Positions 39,724 to 48,865 of a DNA stretch of 64,000 bases are shown one piece after another. This stretch comes from Dysgonomonas sp. BGC7. GTDB lineage: Bacteria; Bacteroidota; Bacteroidia; Bacteroidales; Dysgonomonadaceae. The stretch spans positions 124,001 to 188,000 of the forward strand of contig NZ_CVRP01000001.1 in assembly GCF_001261735.1 (NCBI RefSeq), written 5' to 3'. The notes below the pieces were generated by a model. It was not told the DNA's origin, searched no databases, and was given only the letters and a program-made list of their open reading frames with translations. The translations under genes and the position numbers were made by a program. Position 1 is the stretch's first letter, and each line of letters opens with the position of its first letter.

Positions 39724-41964
39724 ATGAAAAATAAAATTGAATATGTGTTTTTATCCTTATTCATTGTATTTGCTTTATATTCTTGCGACTCTACAGATAT
39801 GCTTATACAAAAGGATAATTCAGGTTCTGTTAACTCAAAGTCTATTATTGGTACTGCTTCTTCTAAAAAAGGTATAGGTATGAGTACAAGTACGCAAAAT
39901 GGAGTTTGGTGGCGAAATATAAATAATTTAAATACCAATTGGTACTATACATGGGGTACTTTTATTCCTGACAATCAACAGGCAAATGCTCCAACAGGTA
40001 GTGAGTTTGTACCTATGTTGTGGGGTGGATCGTCTGTTACAGATGCAAATATTGCAAAACTTAATACTCTTTATTTGCAAGGGAAAATTCATTCTGTCCT
40101 CGGTTTTAATGAGCCGGATTTGTCAGAAGAAGCAAATATGCCTGTGGAAACAGCGCTGGATAAATGGGAATATTTGTGTAATAATCTCAATCCGGGAATA
40201 AAATTAATTAGTCCGGTAACTTCTTACCCATCAGTAAAGGATGGAAGTTGGATGGTACGATTTATGCAGGGAGTAGAAGCACGAAATCTGCGTGTAGATT
40301 ATATTGCTGTACATATCTATCAGCCCAATACAGCTTCTTTGTTTATCAATCCGATAAATGCAGTTTATGCAAAATGGGGCAAAAAAATATGGATCACAGA
40401 GTTCGGTGTGAGAGATGAAAACACAGGAGGCAATCCGGCTAATAATAAATACACACGAGAGCAGATTTTATCTTTTATGGAAGTTCTACTTCCTCAAATA
40501 GAAAGTATGGAAGCAGTGGAGCGCTATGCTTGGTTCAATGCTTCGCCTAATATGGCTGGGCTATGGCCTTGCGGGCTTGTTGATGCTAGTGGAGCGCTTA
40601 CTATTGCAGGTGAATATTATAGTAACTTAGGGATAACTGAAGATAGCAACTTTGTTGGGGGCGATGGTTCTGTTAGCAATCCTTATCTTATATCAAATGC
40701 TAGCCAGTTTAATCGTATACGCGATTATGCAGATAAGAATTTTAAGTTAGTTTCAGATATCAACTTAAGCACTCTGGTTCCTGCTTGGGTGCCTATCGCT
40801 TCTTTTTCCGGAGTTATTGATGGCGATAATTATCAAATAAGGGGACTTAATTATCCATCTATTAGTACTAAGGGAGGGCTGATTACGACTAATACAGGGA
40901 GTATAAGAAATATTAAGTTTTCGGATGTAAATATAACTGCAACATCTGCTTTTGGCGTTTTGGTGGGCGATCACAATATAGGGGTTATTGATAATATTGT
41001 ATTAAAAGGCTCCGTCATTTCAAACAACACAGGAGACCTGTTAGGTGGTATTGCAGCCGAAATATCCGGAGGACAAATATCAAATATATATGCTGATTTA
41101 TCTATTGATGCAACTTGTGGAATGGTGGGCGGTATAGTCGGACGAGCAAAAAGCGGTGTTAGTGTGATTTCGAATTGTACTACTAAAGGCAGTATTACTC
41201 TCAAAGCTCTGAAAACTAGAATTGGAGGTATAGTAGGCAGAGGTGAATCGGCTGTAGCAATTGAAAACTGTCTTTCAGAAATGACAATAAAGGCAGCAGT
41301 AAGCGGGGTGAATGGTGTTGGTGGCATCTTTGGAGCAAATAATAATGACAATATGAGTATAACAGAGTGCATGTTCTCAGGCTCTATTAGTAATGTTTTC
41401 ATGTGTGGAGGCATTGCCGGTGTTGCAGCTAATATTAGTAACTGCTTAGTTGAAGGGCAGGGAGCAAGTTTGACTTTGCCTCAGATTACAGTAGCTGGTA
41501 CAATAAATACTTCCAGTGGAGGGGGGATTGCCGGAACAGTAAAAGGGTTACTTGAAAAATGTATTGTTCGCAATTCTGCAATCACAGGGGTAACTACTGC
41601 TGCTCTACCCATTGCAGGTATCTCTTCTACATTCCAAAACAATGGATATGTCACAAAATGTATTCTTAATAATGTTCTCTTAAATGGTTCCACAATACAT
41701 GCGGTAGCTGGTACTATTGCAAATGGTACTGGTACACATACCGAAAACTATGTATCCGAAATACAATATTTCGAGAATGGTAATGTCAGTTCTTATACCC
41801 CTTCAGATAATAAAAACAGTTTGGATGGTGCAATAAAGAATCCAGCTGATTTGTATGAGCGGTTTTATCGTGCTCGGGATTTCGATATGGAAAATATTTG
41901 GAGGTGGGATAATGGTAAGCCTGTACTTATCAATGTCGGTTATAAAGGTACCATTTCAATATAA
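39724..41964 (+). CDS. GH128 endo-beta-1,3-glucanase with C-terminal GLUG domain
   Basis: This 746-residue lipoprotein has lipobox YSC (Cys21). The GH128 (Asl1-type) catalytic domain spans residues about 40-300. The acid/base Glu is in LGFNEPD (E130) and the nucleophile Glu in WITEFGV (E226). The substrate of characterised GH128 enzymes is beta-1,3-glucan. After it, residues about 315-745 are GLUG repeats very similar to the C-terminus of the preceding protein. The fusion joins an enzyme with the same repeat module as the non-catalytic lipoprotein. It is 74 bp after the first gene. Its probable place is the outer cell surface. Confidence 0.85.
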   Translation: MKNKIEYVFLSLFIVFALYSCDSTDMLIQKDNSGSVNSKSIIGTASSKKGIGMSTSTQNGVWWRNINNLNTNWYYTWGTFIPDNQQANAPTGSEFVPMLWGGSSVTDANIAKLNTLYLQGKIHSVLGFNEPDLSEEANMPVETALDKWEYLCNNLNPGIKLISPVTSYPSVKDGSWMVRFMQGVEARNLRVDYIAVHIYQPNTASLFINPINAVYAKWGKKIWITEFGVRDENTGGNPANNKYTREQILSFMEVLLPQIESMEAVERYAWFNASPNMAGLWPCGLVDASGALTIAGEYYSNLGITEDSNFVGGDGSVSNPYLISNASQFNRIRDYADKNFKLVSDINLSTLVPAWVPIASFSGVIDGDNYQIRGLNYPSISTKGGLITTNTGSIRNIKFSDVNITATSAFGVLVGDHNIGVIDNIVLKGSVISNNTGDLLGGIAAEISGGQISNIYADLSIDATCGMVGGIVGRAKSGVSVISNCTTKGSITLKALKTRIGGIVGRGESAVAIENCLSEMTIKAAVSGVNGVGGIFGANNNDNMSITECMFSGSISNVFMCGGIAGVAANISNCLVEGQGASLTLPQITVAGTINTSSGGGIAGTVKGLLEKCIVRNSAITGVTTAALPIAGISSTFQNNGYVTKCILNNVLLNGSTIHAVAGTIANGTGTHTENYVSEIQYFENGNVSSYTPSDNKNSLDGAIKNPADLYERFYRARDFDMENIWRWDNGKPVLINVGYKGTISI

Positions 41965-41986
41965 TACAATAAATCAAAAAAATAAC

Positions 41987-42952
41987 ATGAAAAAATTTCA
42001 GAAAAACAGTCTGATACATTATATCGGCTTCTTTCTTCTTATGTTTGGTATTATGACTTTAGTCATTTCCTGCGATAGCTCCGAAATAATACCTCCTGTG
42101 AAGCAGATTCCCGAAACAGAAGATCCCGAAATTCCGATAGTGGACAATTCTGTAAAAAAGGGAGTCGGTATGAGTACAACTACTACGGTAGGTGTATGGT
42201 GGAAAAATATTATTAATCTAAAGCCTCACTGGTTCTATACATGGGGTACATTTATTCCGGATAGTCAATCGAATTACATTCCGGATAATGTGGAGTTTGT
42301 GCCAATGTTCTGGAATGGGGCGGCTGTTACTAAAGACAATATCGATAAATTAAATACTCTGTACGAAGAGGGTAAGATAAATTATGTATTGGGATTTAAT
42401 GAGCCAGATTTGACAAATGAAGCAAATATGTCTGTAACTGATGCTTTGACCAAATGGAAATTTATTTGTGACAATATTAATCCGGGAATAAAACTTATCA
42501 GTCCGGCTACATCTTATCCATCGTTAACTGAAACTAGCTGGATGGTACAGTTTATGAATGGGGTTGCCGAACAAAACTTGCGTGTTGACTATATTGCGAT
42601 TCATATCTATCAGCCTAATACAACAACCTTGTTTACCGATCCTGTTAAAGCAGTATATGATCGTTGGGGCAAAAAAATATGGATTACAGAGTTTGGAGTA
42701 AGGGATGATAATACAGGAGGTGATGTGTCGAAGAATCGCTATACTCCGGCTCAGATGTTATCTTTTGCTCAAACACTTCTTCCTCAACTGGAAAATATGG
42801 AGGCTGTAGACAGATATGTCTGGTTTAATGCTTCACCAACTATGTCAGGCTTATGGCCATGTGCATTGATTGATGCTAATGGACTACCTACTATTGTCGG
42901 TGACTATTACAGCAGCTTACATCCGAATAATCAAATGACAGCAGGGAAATAA
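41987..42952 (+). CDS. GH128 beta-1,3-glucanase, stand-alone lipoprotein
   Basis: The best start is the ATG at 41987 (321 residues); the longer frame overlaps the previous gene. A signal peptide with lipobox VISC (Cys29) is followed by the GH128 catalytic domain. The catalytic glutamates are E139 (LGFNEPD) and E235 (WITEFGV). It is closely related to the catalytic domain of the preceding enzyme but lacks the GLUG repeats, so a duplication with domain gain or loss is likely. It is 22 bp after the preceding gene. It probably cuts beta-1,3-glucan at the surface or in the periplasm. Confidence 0.88.
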   Translation: MKKFQKNSLIHYIGFFLLMFGIMTLVISCDSSEIIPPVKQIPETEDPEIPIVDNSVKKGVGMSTTTTVGVWWKNIINLKPHWFYTWGTFIPDSQSNYIPDNVEFVPMFWNGAAVTKDNIDKLNTLYEEGKINYVLGFNEPDLTNEANMSVTDALTKWKFICDNINPGIKLISPATSYPSLTETSWMVQFMNGVAEQNLRVDYIAIHIYQPNTTTLFTDPVKAVYDRWGKKIWITEFGVRDDNTGGDVSKNRYTPAQMLSFAQTLLPQLENMEAVDRYVWFNASPTMSGLWPCALIDANGLPTIVGDYYSSLHPNNQMTAGK

Positions 42953-42966
42953 ATTGGATAATACAG

Positions 42967-45765
42967 ATGGTTAGTAATAGAAATATTATATTGTTTTTTT
43001 TACTAGCTATTCCACTTATAAATGGAATGGCACAGCTCCCTGTGAATATAGGTAATACCTATCTCGAAACTTTTCAGGATAAATGCGGTAGTCTGGAAAA
43101 GTCTCAGATATGGAGTATTGTGCCGGGAAATGACAGTTATATGTTTTTTGCATCGAATAATGGACTAGGTGTATTCGATGGTGTACGTTGGGAAGTATAT
43201 TCTCCTCATGGAGGTAGTATAATACGAAATCTGTATTTCGATGCGAAAACAAATACTTTATATAGTGGTTCTGTTAATCAATTTGGAAAGTGGACTCAGG
43301 ATAAATATCGGAAATTTCAATATACACCTATCTGGACAAATAAGGAGCGTAATATATCTGTCGAATTCTGGAGGGTTGATTCTCCTGTAAATAATGGAGG
43401 GCATATTTATGCACAATCACATCAAATGATTCTTAAATATGATATTGCTACACAAAAGCTTGATACAATAAAGGCTTTAGATAATATCAGTTATATGCAC
43501 ATAGTATCCGGAGACATATGGGTTCAGGTAAAAAATACTATGTATAGAATAGACTCTGATAAGAAATTTCATGAGATTGTACCGGTAAACGACCGTGTTA
43601 TGCATATGATAAAAAGGAACTCTGACAATAGGGTGCTCCTGTTTCTAGAACATAAAGGTATTTTTATTTTGTCTGATGATTATACAAAAATACTACCCTT
43701 TAGCCAGGAAACAAATATGATATTGAGCAAGGCTAAAATTTTTACTGCCTGCGAAAACCGTAAAGGACAGTATTTGGTTGGTACTACCAGAGGAGGTTTG
43801 TATATAATAAATGAGAATGGTGATATTATAAAGAATATTGGAGAAAATAATGGCTTGCCGACATCTACAGTTTTAAGTGTAGGCTTTGATAATCATGATG
43901 ATATATGGATGGGCCTTGATGCAGGTGTCGTAAAATTAGATACTGAAGGTAAAGAAACATATTTCAGTCCAAAACCTTCTATTGGTATAATTCGCAGTAT
44001 AGTACCTCTGCAAAATGATTTGTACATAGGTTCTAATCAAGGGGTATTTAAACTTACATCTACAGGTAATCTTTATCCTATAGAAGGTACTTCCGGCTCT
44101 GTATGGTCTATGTATAATATAGGTGGAGAATTAGTCTATAACCATGATTTGGGACTATTTAGACTTGTGAAAGATACGCCCGTTTGTATTAAGGAGGGAG
44201 GGACTACGACTCTTGCTCAGTCTTTTACAAATCCCTCTTTTTATGTTGGTACGGATTATTATGGATTGAGTCTTTATCGGATGGTTGAAGGAAAGCTTAC
44301 ATTCATTGCCAAAATAAAGAATTATGCCGGTGCCAGTCGCCATATACTGTTCGATAAATATGGCTATTTATGGCTTATGATACCTAAGGATGGATTCGTA
44401 CGTCTGACTTTATCTAAAGATATGACAACTGTAGAGGATATAAAACAATATAATATGTCTGAAAGCGAAAATAAGGATTACTTATTGATGTCTCTGCTCG
44501 ATGATCATATTGTATATTATGATGGCGAAAAGCCGTATATGTACAATGTACAGTCACAGAAAATGATTCCTGATAATGGCTTAGCAGAGTTGTTCCATCT
44601 TTGCAATTCCAATTTGGTTTCTTTGAATCAGTACGATAATGTCTTTTGGTATCAAACTCCTAAAGATATCGGTTATATTACCCGAAGAGGAGATAAACTT
44701 GAAAAATATTCAGGTATATTTTCTCATATCTATAACAAACGTATATCTCCTTCAATACCAAAGTTAGATTTGAATACGTATGCTGTGGGATATCAGAATG
44801 GCATAGCTTTTTCCCGACTAAATAAGACTATCTCAAATCATCTCAGGATAAGATTTGTGGAAGGTGTCGGGGTTGGAGAACCTATTTATTATGATTTTGA
44901 ACAAAAGCAATTTGAGCTTCCTAACAATAAAAAGATAATAAATATCTATCCCATAGATCTCAATGCAGATTGTGTAATAGAGTATCGGGTAATGGAAATA
45001 GACACAACGTGGATTAAAGAAAATATTGATAATTCTCTGACTTTAACTCATCTCGAGTCGGGAACATATACCATACAACTACGAAATGCAAATGACGTAG
45101 AAGGTACTCCCACTCAGATCATTGTCCGAGTAGATGTGCCATGGTATATAAGCAATCTTATGATTTTCGTATATCTCGTAATACTTGGTTGCATCATTCT
45201 TTTCATATTGCTTATCTACAAAAGAAAAGCTGAAAAAGATAAAAGGCGTATAGAACGTATTAGGCAAGCTCAGGTAGATAGATTGGAGAAGAATATATTA
45301 GAACTCGAAAAAGATAAACTAGGAATAGAACTCAAAGAGAAAGATAAAAGGTTGGCTATAATTACAATGAACGGTGTTAAGCGTAGTAATCTAATGACTG
45401 AACTGAAACAGAAAATGCAGGAAGTCGAAAAATTTGATCAAAGTAAAGAAGCCAAGCAAGCACTAAAAAAAGTAATCAGACAAATAGAAGGAGAACTGGA
45501 TAATAACGAAGACTGGGAGATATTCGAAAAGTATTTCAATGTTGTATTTGGAGGCTTACTCGAGCGTCTGGCACTCAAATACCCTCAGCTGTCGCAAGGA
45601 GACTTGAAATTGTTAGCCTACCTTAAACTAAATCTAAGTAATAAAGAGATAGCCAATTTGCTAAATATCTCGTACCGCAGCGTGGAAATGGCAAAGTATA
45701 GGTTAAGGAAAAAATTAAATCTGGATGCGAATGATAATTTTAGCTCAATTTTAAACGAAAAATAA
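42967..45765 (+). CDS. SusR-like membrane-spanning transcription regulator
   Basis: This 932-residue protein has a signal peptide, then a large periplasmic beta-propeller of the two-component-regulator type (residues about 30-640, with repeats such as IWSIVPGN and DIWMGLDAGVVKL), then a Y_Y_Y-like sandwich (about 650-725), one transmembrane helix (about 730-752), a cytoplasmic coiled coil (about 755-860) and a LuxR-type HTH (about 870-930, LSQGDLKLLAYLKLNLSNKEIANLLNISYRSVEMAKYRLR). There is no kinase or receiver domain. This is the SusR layout: it senses oligosaccharide in the periplasm and turns on the locus directly. It is followed by SusC after 25 bp. Confidence 0.9.
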   Translation: MVSNRNIILFFLLAIPLINGMAQLPVNIGNTYLETFQDKCGSLEKSQIWSIVPGNDSYMFFASNNGLGVFDGVRWEVYSPHGGSIIRNLYFDAKTNTLYSGSVNQFGKWTQDKYRKFQYTPIWTNKERNISVEFWRVDSPVNNGGHIYAQSHQMILKYDIATQKLDTIKALDNISYMHIVSGDIWVQVKNTMYRIDSDKKFHEIVPVNDRVMHMIKRNSDNRVLLFLEHKGIFILSDDYTKILPFSQETNMILSKAKIFTACENRKGQYLVGTTRGGLYIINENGDIIKNIGENNGLPTSTVLSVGFDNHDDIWMGLDAGVVKLDTEGKETYFSPKPSIGIIRSIVPLQNDLYIGSNQGVFKLTSTGNLYPIEGTSGSVWSMYNIGGELVYNHDLGLFRLVKDTPVCIKEGGTTTLAQSFTNPSFYVGTDYYGLSLYRMVEGKLTFIAKIKNYAGASRHILFDKYGYLWLMIPKDGFVRLTLSKDMTTVEDIKQYNMSESENKDYLLMSLLDDHIVYYDGEKPYMYNVQSQKMIPDNGLAELFHLCNSNLVSLNQYDNVFWYQTPKDIGYITRRGDKLEKYSGIFSHIYNKRISPSIPKLDLNTYAVGYQNGIAFSRLNKTISNHLRIRFVEGVGVGEPIYYDFEQKQFELPNNKKIINIYPIDLNADCVIEYRVMEIDTTWIKENIDNSLTLTHLESGTYTIQLRNANDVEGTPTQIIVRVDVPWYISNLMIFVYLVILGCIILFILLIYKRKAEKDKRRIERIRQAQVDRLEKNILELEKDKLGIELKEKDKRLAIITMNGVKRSNLMTELKQKMQEVEKFDQSKEAKQALKKVIRQIEGELDNNEDWEIFEKYFNVVFGGLLERLALKYPQLSQGDLKLLAYLKLNLSNKEIANLLNISYRSVEMAKYRLRKKLNLDANDNFSSILNEK

Positions 45766-45790
45766 TAATAATCAATTAGATACTAATATT

Positions 45791-48700
45791 ATGAACAGAA
45801 TCTTTATTCTATCAGTATTACTCCTGATCTGCTCTTGTTGTTGCCTTTTTGCTCAACAACCGGGTGGCGGAACAGCTACAAATGTAACTGTAAAAGGAAT
45901 CATAACAGACTCGCAGACAAGGGAGACTCTTATTGGAGTATCTGTCGTTCAAAAGGGTACTTCTGTGGCTACAGTGACTGATGTTGACGGAGCATATACT
46001 ATGAATGCACCCCTTAACGCTACACTGGTTTTTAGCTATATAGGATATACTCCGCAAGAAATACGAATAACATCCGGAGGGGAACTCAATGTACAACTTA
46101 AGGAAAATAATGAACTGGACGAAGTTGTTGTAATTGGTTATGGTGTACAAAAGAAAAGTTTAGTAACTGGAGCTATTTCTTCTATTTCGTCCAAAGACTT
46201 GGCGCAGACTGGTCTTATGCGTGCCGATCAGGCTATGCAGGGGCGTGTTCCGGGGGTAACAGTAATGAATAACAGTGGACAGCCCGGTGCGGCGGTAAGC
46301 ATTCGCATTCGTGGAGCGGGCACAAACAACAGCACCGATCCGTTATATGTTGTAGATGGCTTTATTATGAGTAGTATAGAATCTCTCAATCCGGGCGATA
46401 TAGAATCTATGGAAATCCTCAAGGATGCAGCTTCCGCTGCTATATATGGAGCTCAGGGTGCAAATGGTGTTGTACTGATAACAACAAAAAAAGGTAAAGA
46501 TGGAGAAAATAGAATAGAATATTCCGGTTCGTATGGAATACAGAATCCACGGCGCTATCTCGATCTTCTCGATGCCAAATCTTATGCCCGTATACAAAAC
46601 GAGGCAGCTTATAATTCTGCAAAAGCATTGCCTTATTCGGAAGAACAGATAGTATCATTCGGAAAAGGTACCGATTGGCAGAGGGAAATTACCAATAAGA
46701 ATGCACCTATAACCAATCACCAATTGTCATTAATAGGAGGCAATACAAAATCAATTTATAGTTCATCTCTCTCATATTTTATGCAGGAAGGGATTTTTGC
46801 TCCTGGCAAATCTAAGTATGAACGTTATACTGCACGCCTTAATTATGAATCTACATTTTTGAATGGATTGCTGAAAATTGGTACCAACTCCGATGTGTCT
46901 CATGTCAAGAAACAGTCAGTTGCGTCCAATCAGGGTAATTCAGGGCCCATATCTTCAGCTATTAATATAGACCCAATTACTCCGGTATATGACAATATGG
47001 GCGACTTCGGAATATCGCCATATGTAGCTACAGAAGTTGTAAATCCGGTTGCACGTATTTATTACACACATGGCTCATCTAGTTATACCCGTATCAATCT
47101 AATGGGATTTGCTCAATTGTCGTATAAAGGATTCACCTTAAGATCCAATCTGGGAGAAGTTATAAATTATACAGAATCGAGAGGTTATACTCCATTGTAC
47201 CGTCTGAATAGTTCAAACTTTACAAACAGTACAGGTGTAAGTAAATCTATGTCTCAGAATTTTTATTATAACAATGATAATACGTTGACATATGCTAATA
47301 AGGTAAATGTACATAACTTTTCGGCTATGATTGGTAACTCTGTTCGTAAGGGTAATGGAACAGACGTATCGGCAAGCAAGCAGGGGCTATTGTACGATGA
47401 TCCTGAATATGCATATATTGCTTTGGCCAAAACTCAAGGTAGTGATGGAGCTGGTGGTGGTGCTTTCAAACAGGCTTTTGTGTCATATTTTGGTCGTGTT
47501 AGTTACGATTTTGATAGTCGCTATATGATGACAGCAACATATCGTGCCGATGGATCATATCGTTTCGGGCCTAACAATCGTTTTGGTTATTTTCCTTCTG
47601 TTTCAGCCGGCTGGAATGTGTCGAACGAGAAATTTATGCAAAATGAAAAGTGGTTAGATATGCTGAAAGCCCGCGTTAGTTGGGGACAGACCGGTAATGA
47701 TGCTTTGGACGATTGGCAATATGTGTCTACTATCAGTACTTGGGGGAAAACTTATTATTTCGGTGACAATGAGCAAGCAATTGGTGCAGCTCCGGGACGT
47801 ACAGCAAATCCTGATCTGAAATGGGAAACATCAGAGCAATTTAATATAGGTTTTGACGCACGCTTTCTTAGAAATTTTACTACTACTGTCGATCTGTATC
47901 GTAAAACGACAAAAGACCTGTTGGTTATTATTCCTGCACCAATGTATATCGGTAATCAGCCTCCGTGGGGCAATGCCGGAAGTGTACGCAATCAAGGGAT
48001 TGAATTTAGTTTAGGTTATCGCAAAGATCTCAAGAAAGACTGGTCGATTGATATCAATGGAAACATTGCATATAACCAGAATAAAGTAATAGAAGTGGGC
48101 AATGAGAATGGTTATATTACAGGAGGTAGTGTAATTCAGATGCAAAATCTGCTTATGATGGAGCCGGGGCAACCGATAGGATATTTCTATTTGGTCAAAA
48201 CATTAGGAGTTTTTCAGAATCAGGCTCAGATAGATAATTATAAGAGTTCGAACGGAACAGTTATTCAGCCAAAAGCCAAGCCGGGCGACTTAATCTTTAA
48301 GGATAGAAATGATGATGGAGTGATAGATATTCATGATCGGGAATATTGTGGAAGCCCTCATCCCAAATTCAATTTTGGAGTAAACGTATCTACTAAGTTC
48401 AAGAATTTCGATTTTACAATGTTTTGGACAGGGCTCATTGGTCATAAGATATTTAATGGATTGCGCCGTTGGGATCTACAGACTAGTAATTTTCAAACAA
48501 CAGCTATGAATCGCTGGCATGGAGAAGGCACATCAAATTCTTACCCACGTATTACCGCTGACGATCAGAATGGAAATTTTACTACAGCGTCTGATTTCTT
48601 TCTCGAAGACGGATCATTTTTAAGATTGAAAGACATCTCTTTGGGCTACACATTTCAGCAATTGAATAAATTCAATATTAAACAATGCCGAGTGTATGTA

Positions 48701-48841
48701 TCAGCTCTTAATCTACTCACATTTACAAAATATACAGGTTACGAACCGGAAGTGACCGGAGGTGTTCTTTCGCAAGGACTTGACAGAGGTGTCTATCCGC
48801 AGCCTAAAACATTTACAGTTGGTTTAAATCTTTCTTTCTAA
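45791..48841 (+). CDS. SusC-type transporter of the beta-glucan locus
   Basis: This 1016-residue TonB-dependent outer-membrane transporter has a signal peptide (about 1-22), a CarboxypepD_reg-like domain (about 35-115, GIITDSQTRETLIGVSVV), the plug start LDEVVVIGYGVQKK and plug blocks (GRVPGVTVMNNSGQPGAAVSIRIRG, DPLYVVDG, DAASAAIYGAQGANGVVLITTKKG), and a barrel ending LNLSF. No STN domain. It imports the oligosaccharides cut by the GH128 enzymes. The SusD partner follows after 24 bp. Confidence 0.96.
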   Translation: MNRIFILSVLLLICSCCCLFAQQPGGGTATNVTVKGIITDSQTRETLIGVSVVQKGTSVATVTDVDGAYTMNAPLNATLVFSYIGYTPQEIRITSGGELNVQLKENNELDEVVVIGYGVQKKSLVTGAISSISSKDLAQTGLMRADQAMQGRVPGVTVMNNSGQPGAAVSIRIRGAGTNNSTDPLYVVDGFIMSSIESLNPGDIESMEILKDAASAAIYGAQGANGVVLITTKKGKDGENRIEYSGSYGIQNPRRYLDLLDAKSYARIQNEAAYNSAKALPYSEEQIVSFGKGTDWQREITNKNAPITNHQLSLIGGNTKSIYSSSLSYFMQEGIFAPGKSKYERYTARLNYESTFLNGLLKIGTNSDVSHVKKQSVASNQGNSGPISSAINIDPITPVYDNMGDFGISPYVATEVVNPVARIYYTHGSSSYTRINLMGFAQLSYKGFTLRSNLGEVINYTESRGYTPLYRLNSSNFTNSTGVSKSMSQNFYYNNDNTLTYANKVNVHNFSAMIGNSVRKGNGTDVSASKQGLLYDDPEYAYIALAKTQGSDGAGGGAFKQAFVSYFGRVSYDFDSRYMMTATYRADGSYRFGPNNRFGYFPSVSAGWNVSNEKFMQNEKWLDMLKARVSWGQTGNDALDDWQYVSTISTWGKTYYFGDNEQAIGAAPGRTANPDLKWETSEQFNIGFDARFLRNFTTTVDLYRKTTKDLLVIIPAPMYIGNQPPWGNAGSVRNQGIEFSLGYRKDLKKDWSIDINGNIAYNQNKVIEVGNENGYITGGSVIQMQNLLMMEPGQPIGYFYLVKTLGVFQNQAQIDNYKSSNGTVIQPKAKPGDLIFKDRNDDGVIDIHDREYCGSPHPKFNFGVNVSTKFKNFDFTMFWTGLIGHKIFNGLRRWDLQTSNFQTTAMNRWHGEGTSNSYPRITADDQNGNFTTASDFFLEDGSFLRLKDISLGYTFQQLNKFNIKQCRVYVSALNLLTFTKYTGYEPEVTGGVLSQGLDRGVYPQPKTFTVGLNLSF

Positions 48842-48865
48842 GTCGAACCTAAATAATATAAGAAT

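Noticed and set aside
36920-41964. CRISPR-like repeats
   Set aside because: The repeated sequence is coding GLUG motifs without regular spacers. No CRISPR array was seen anywhere in the window.
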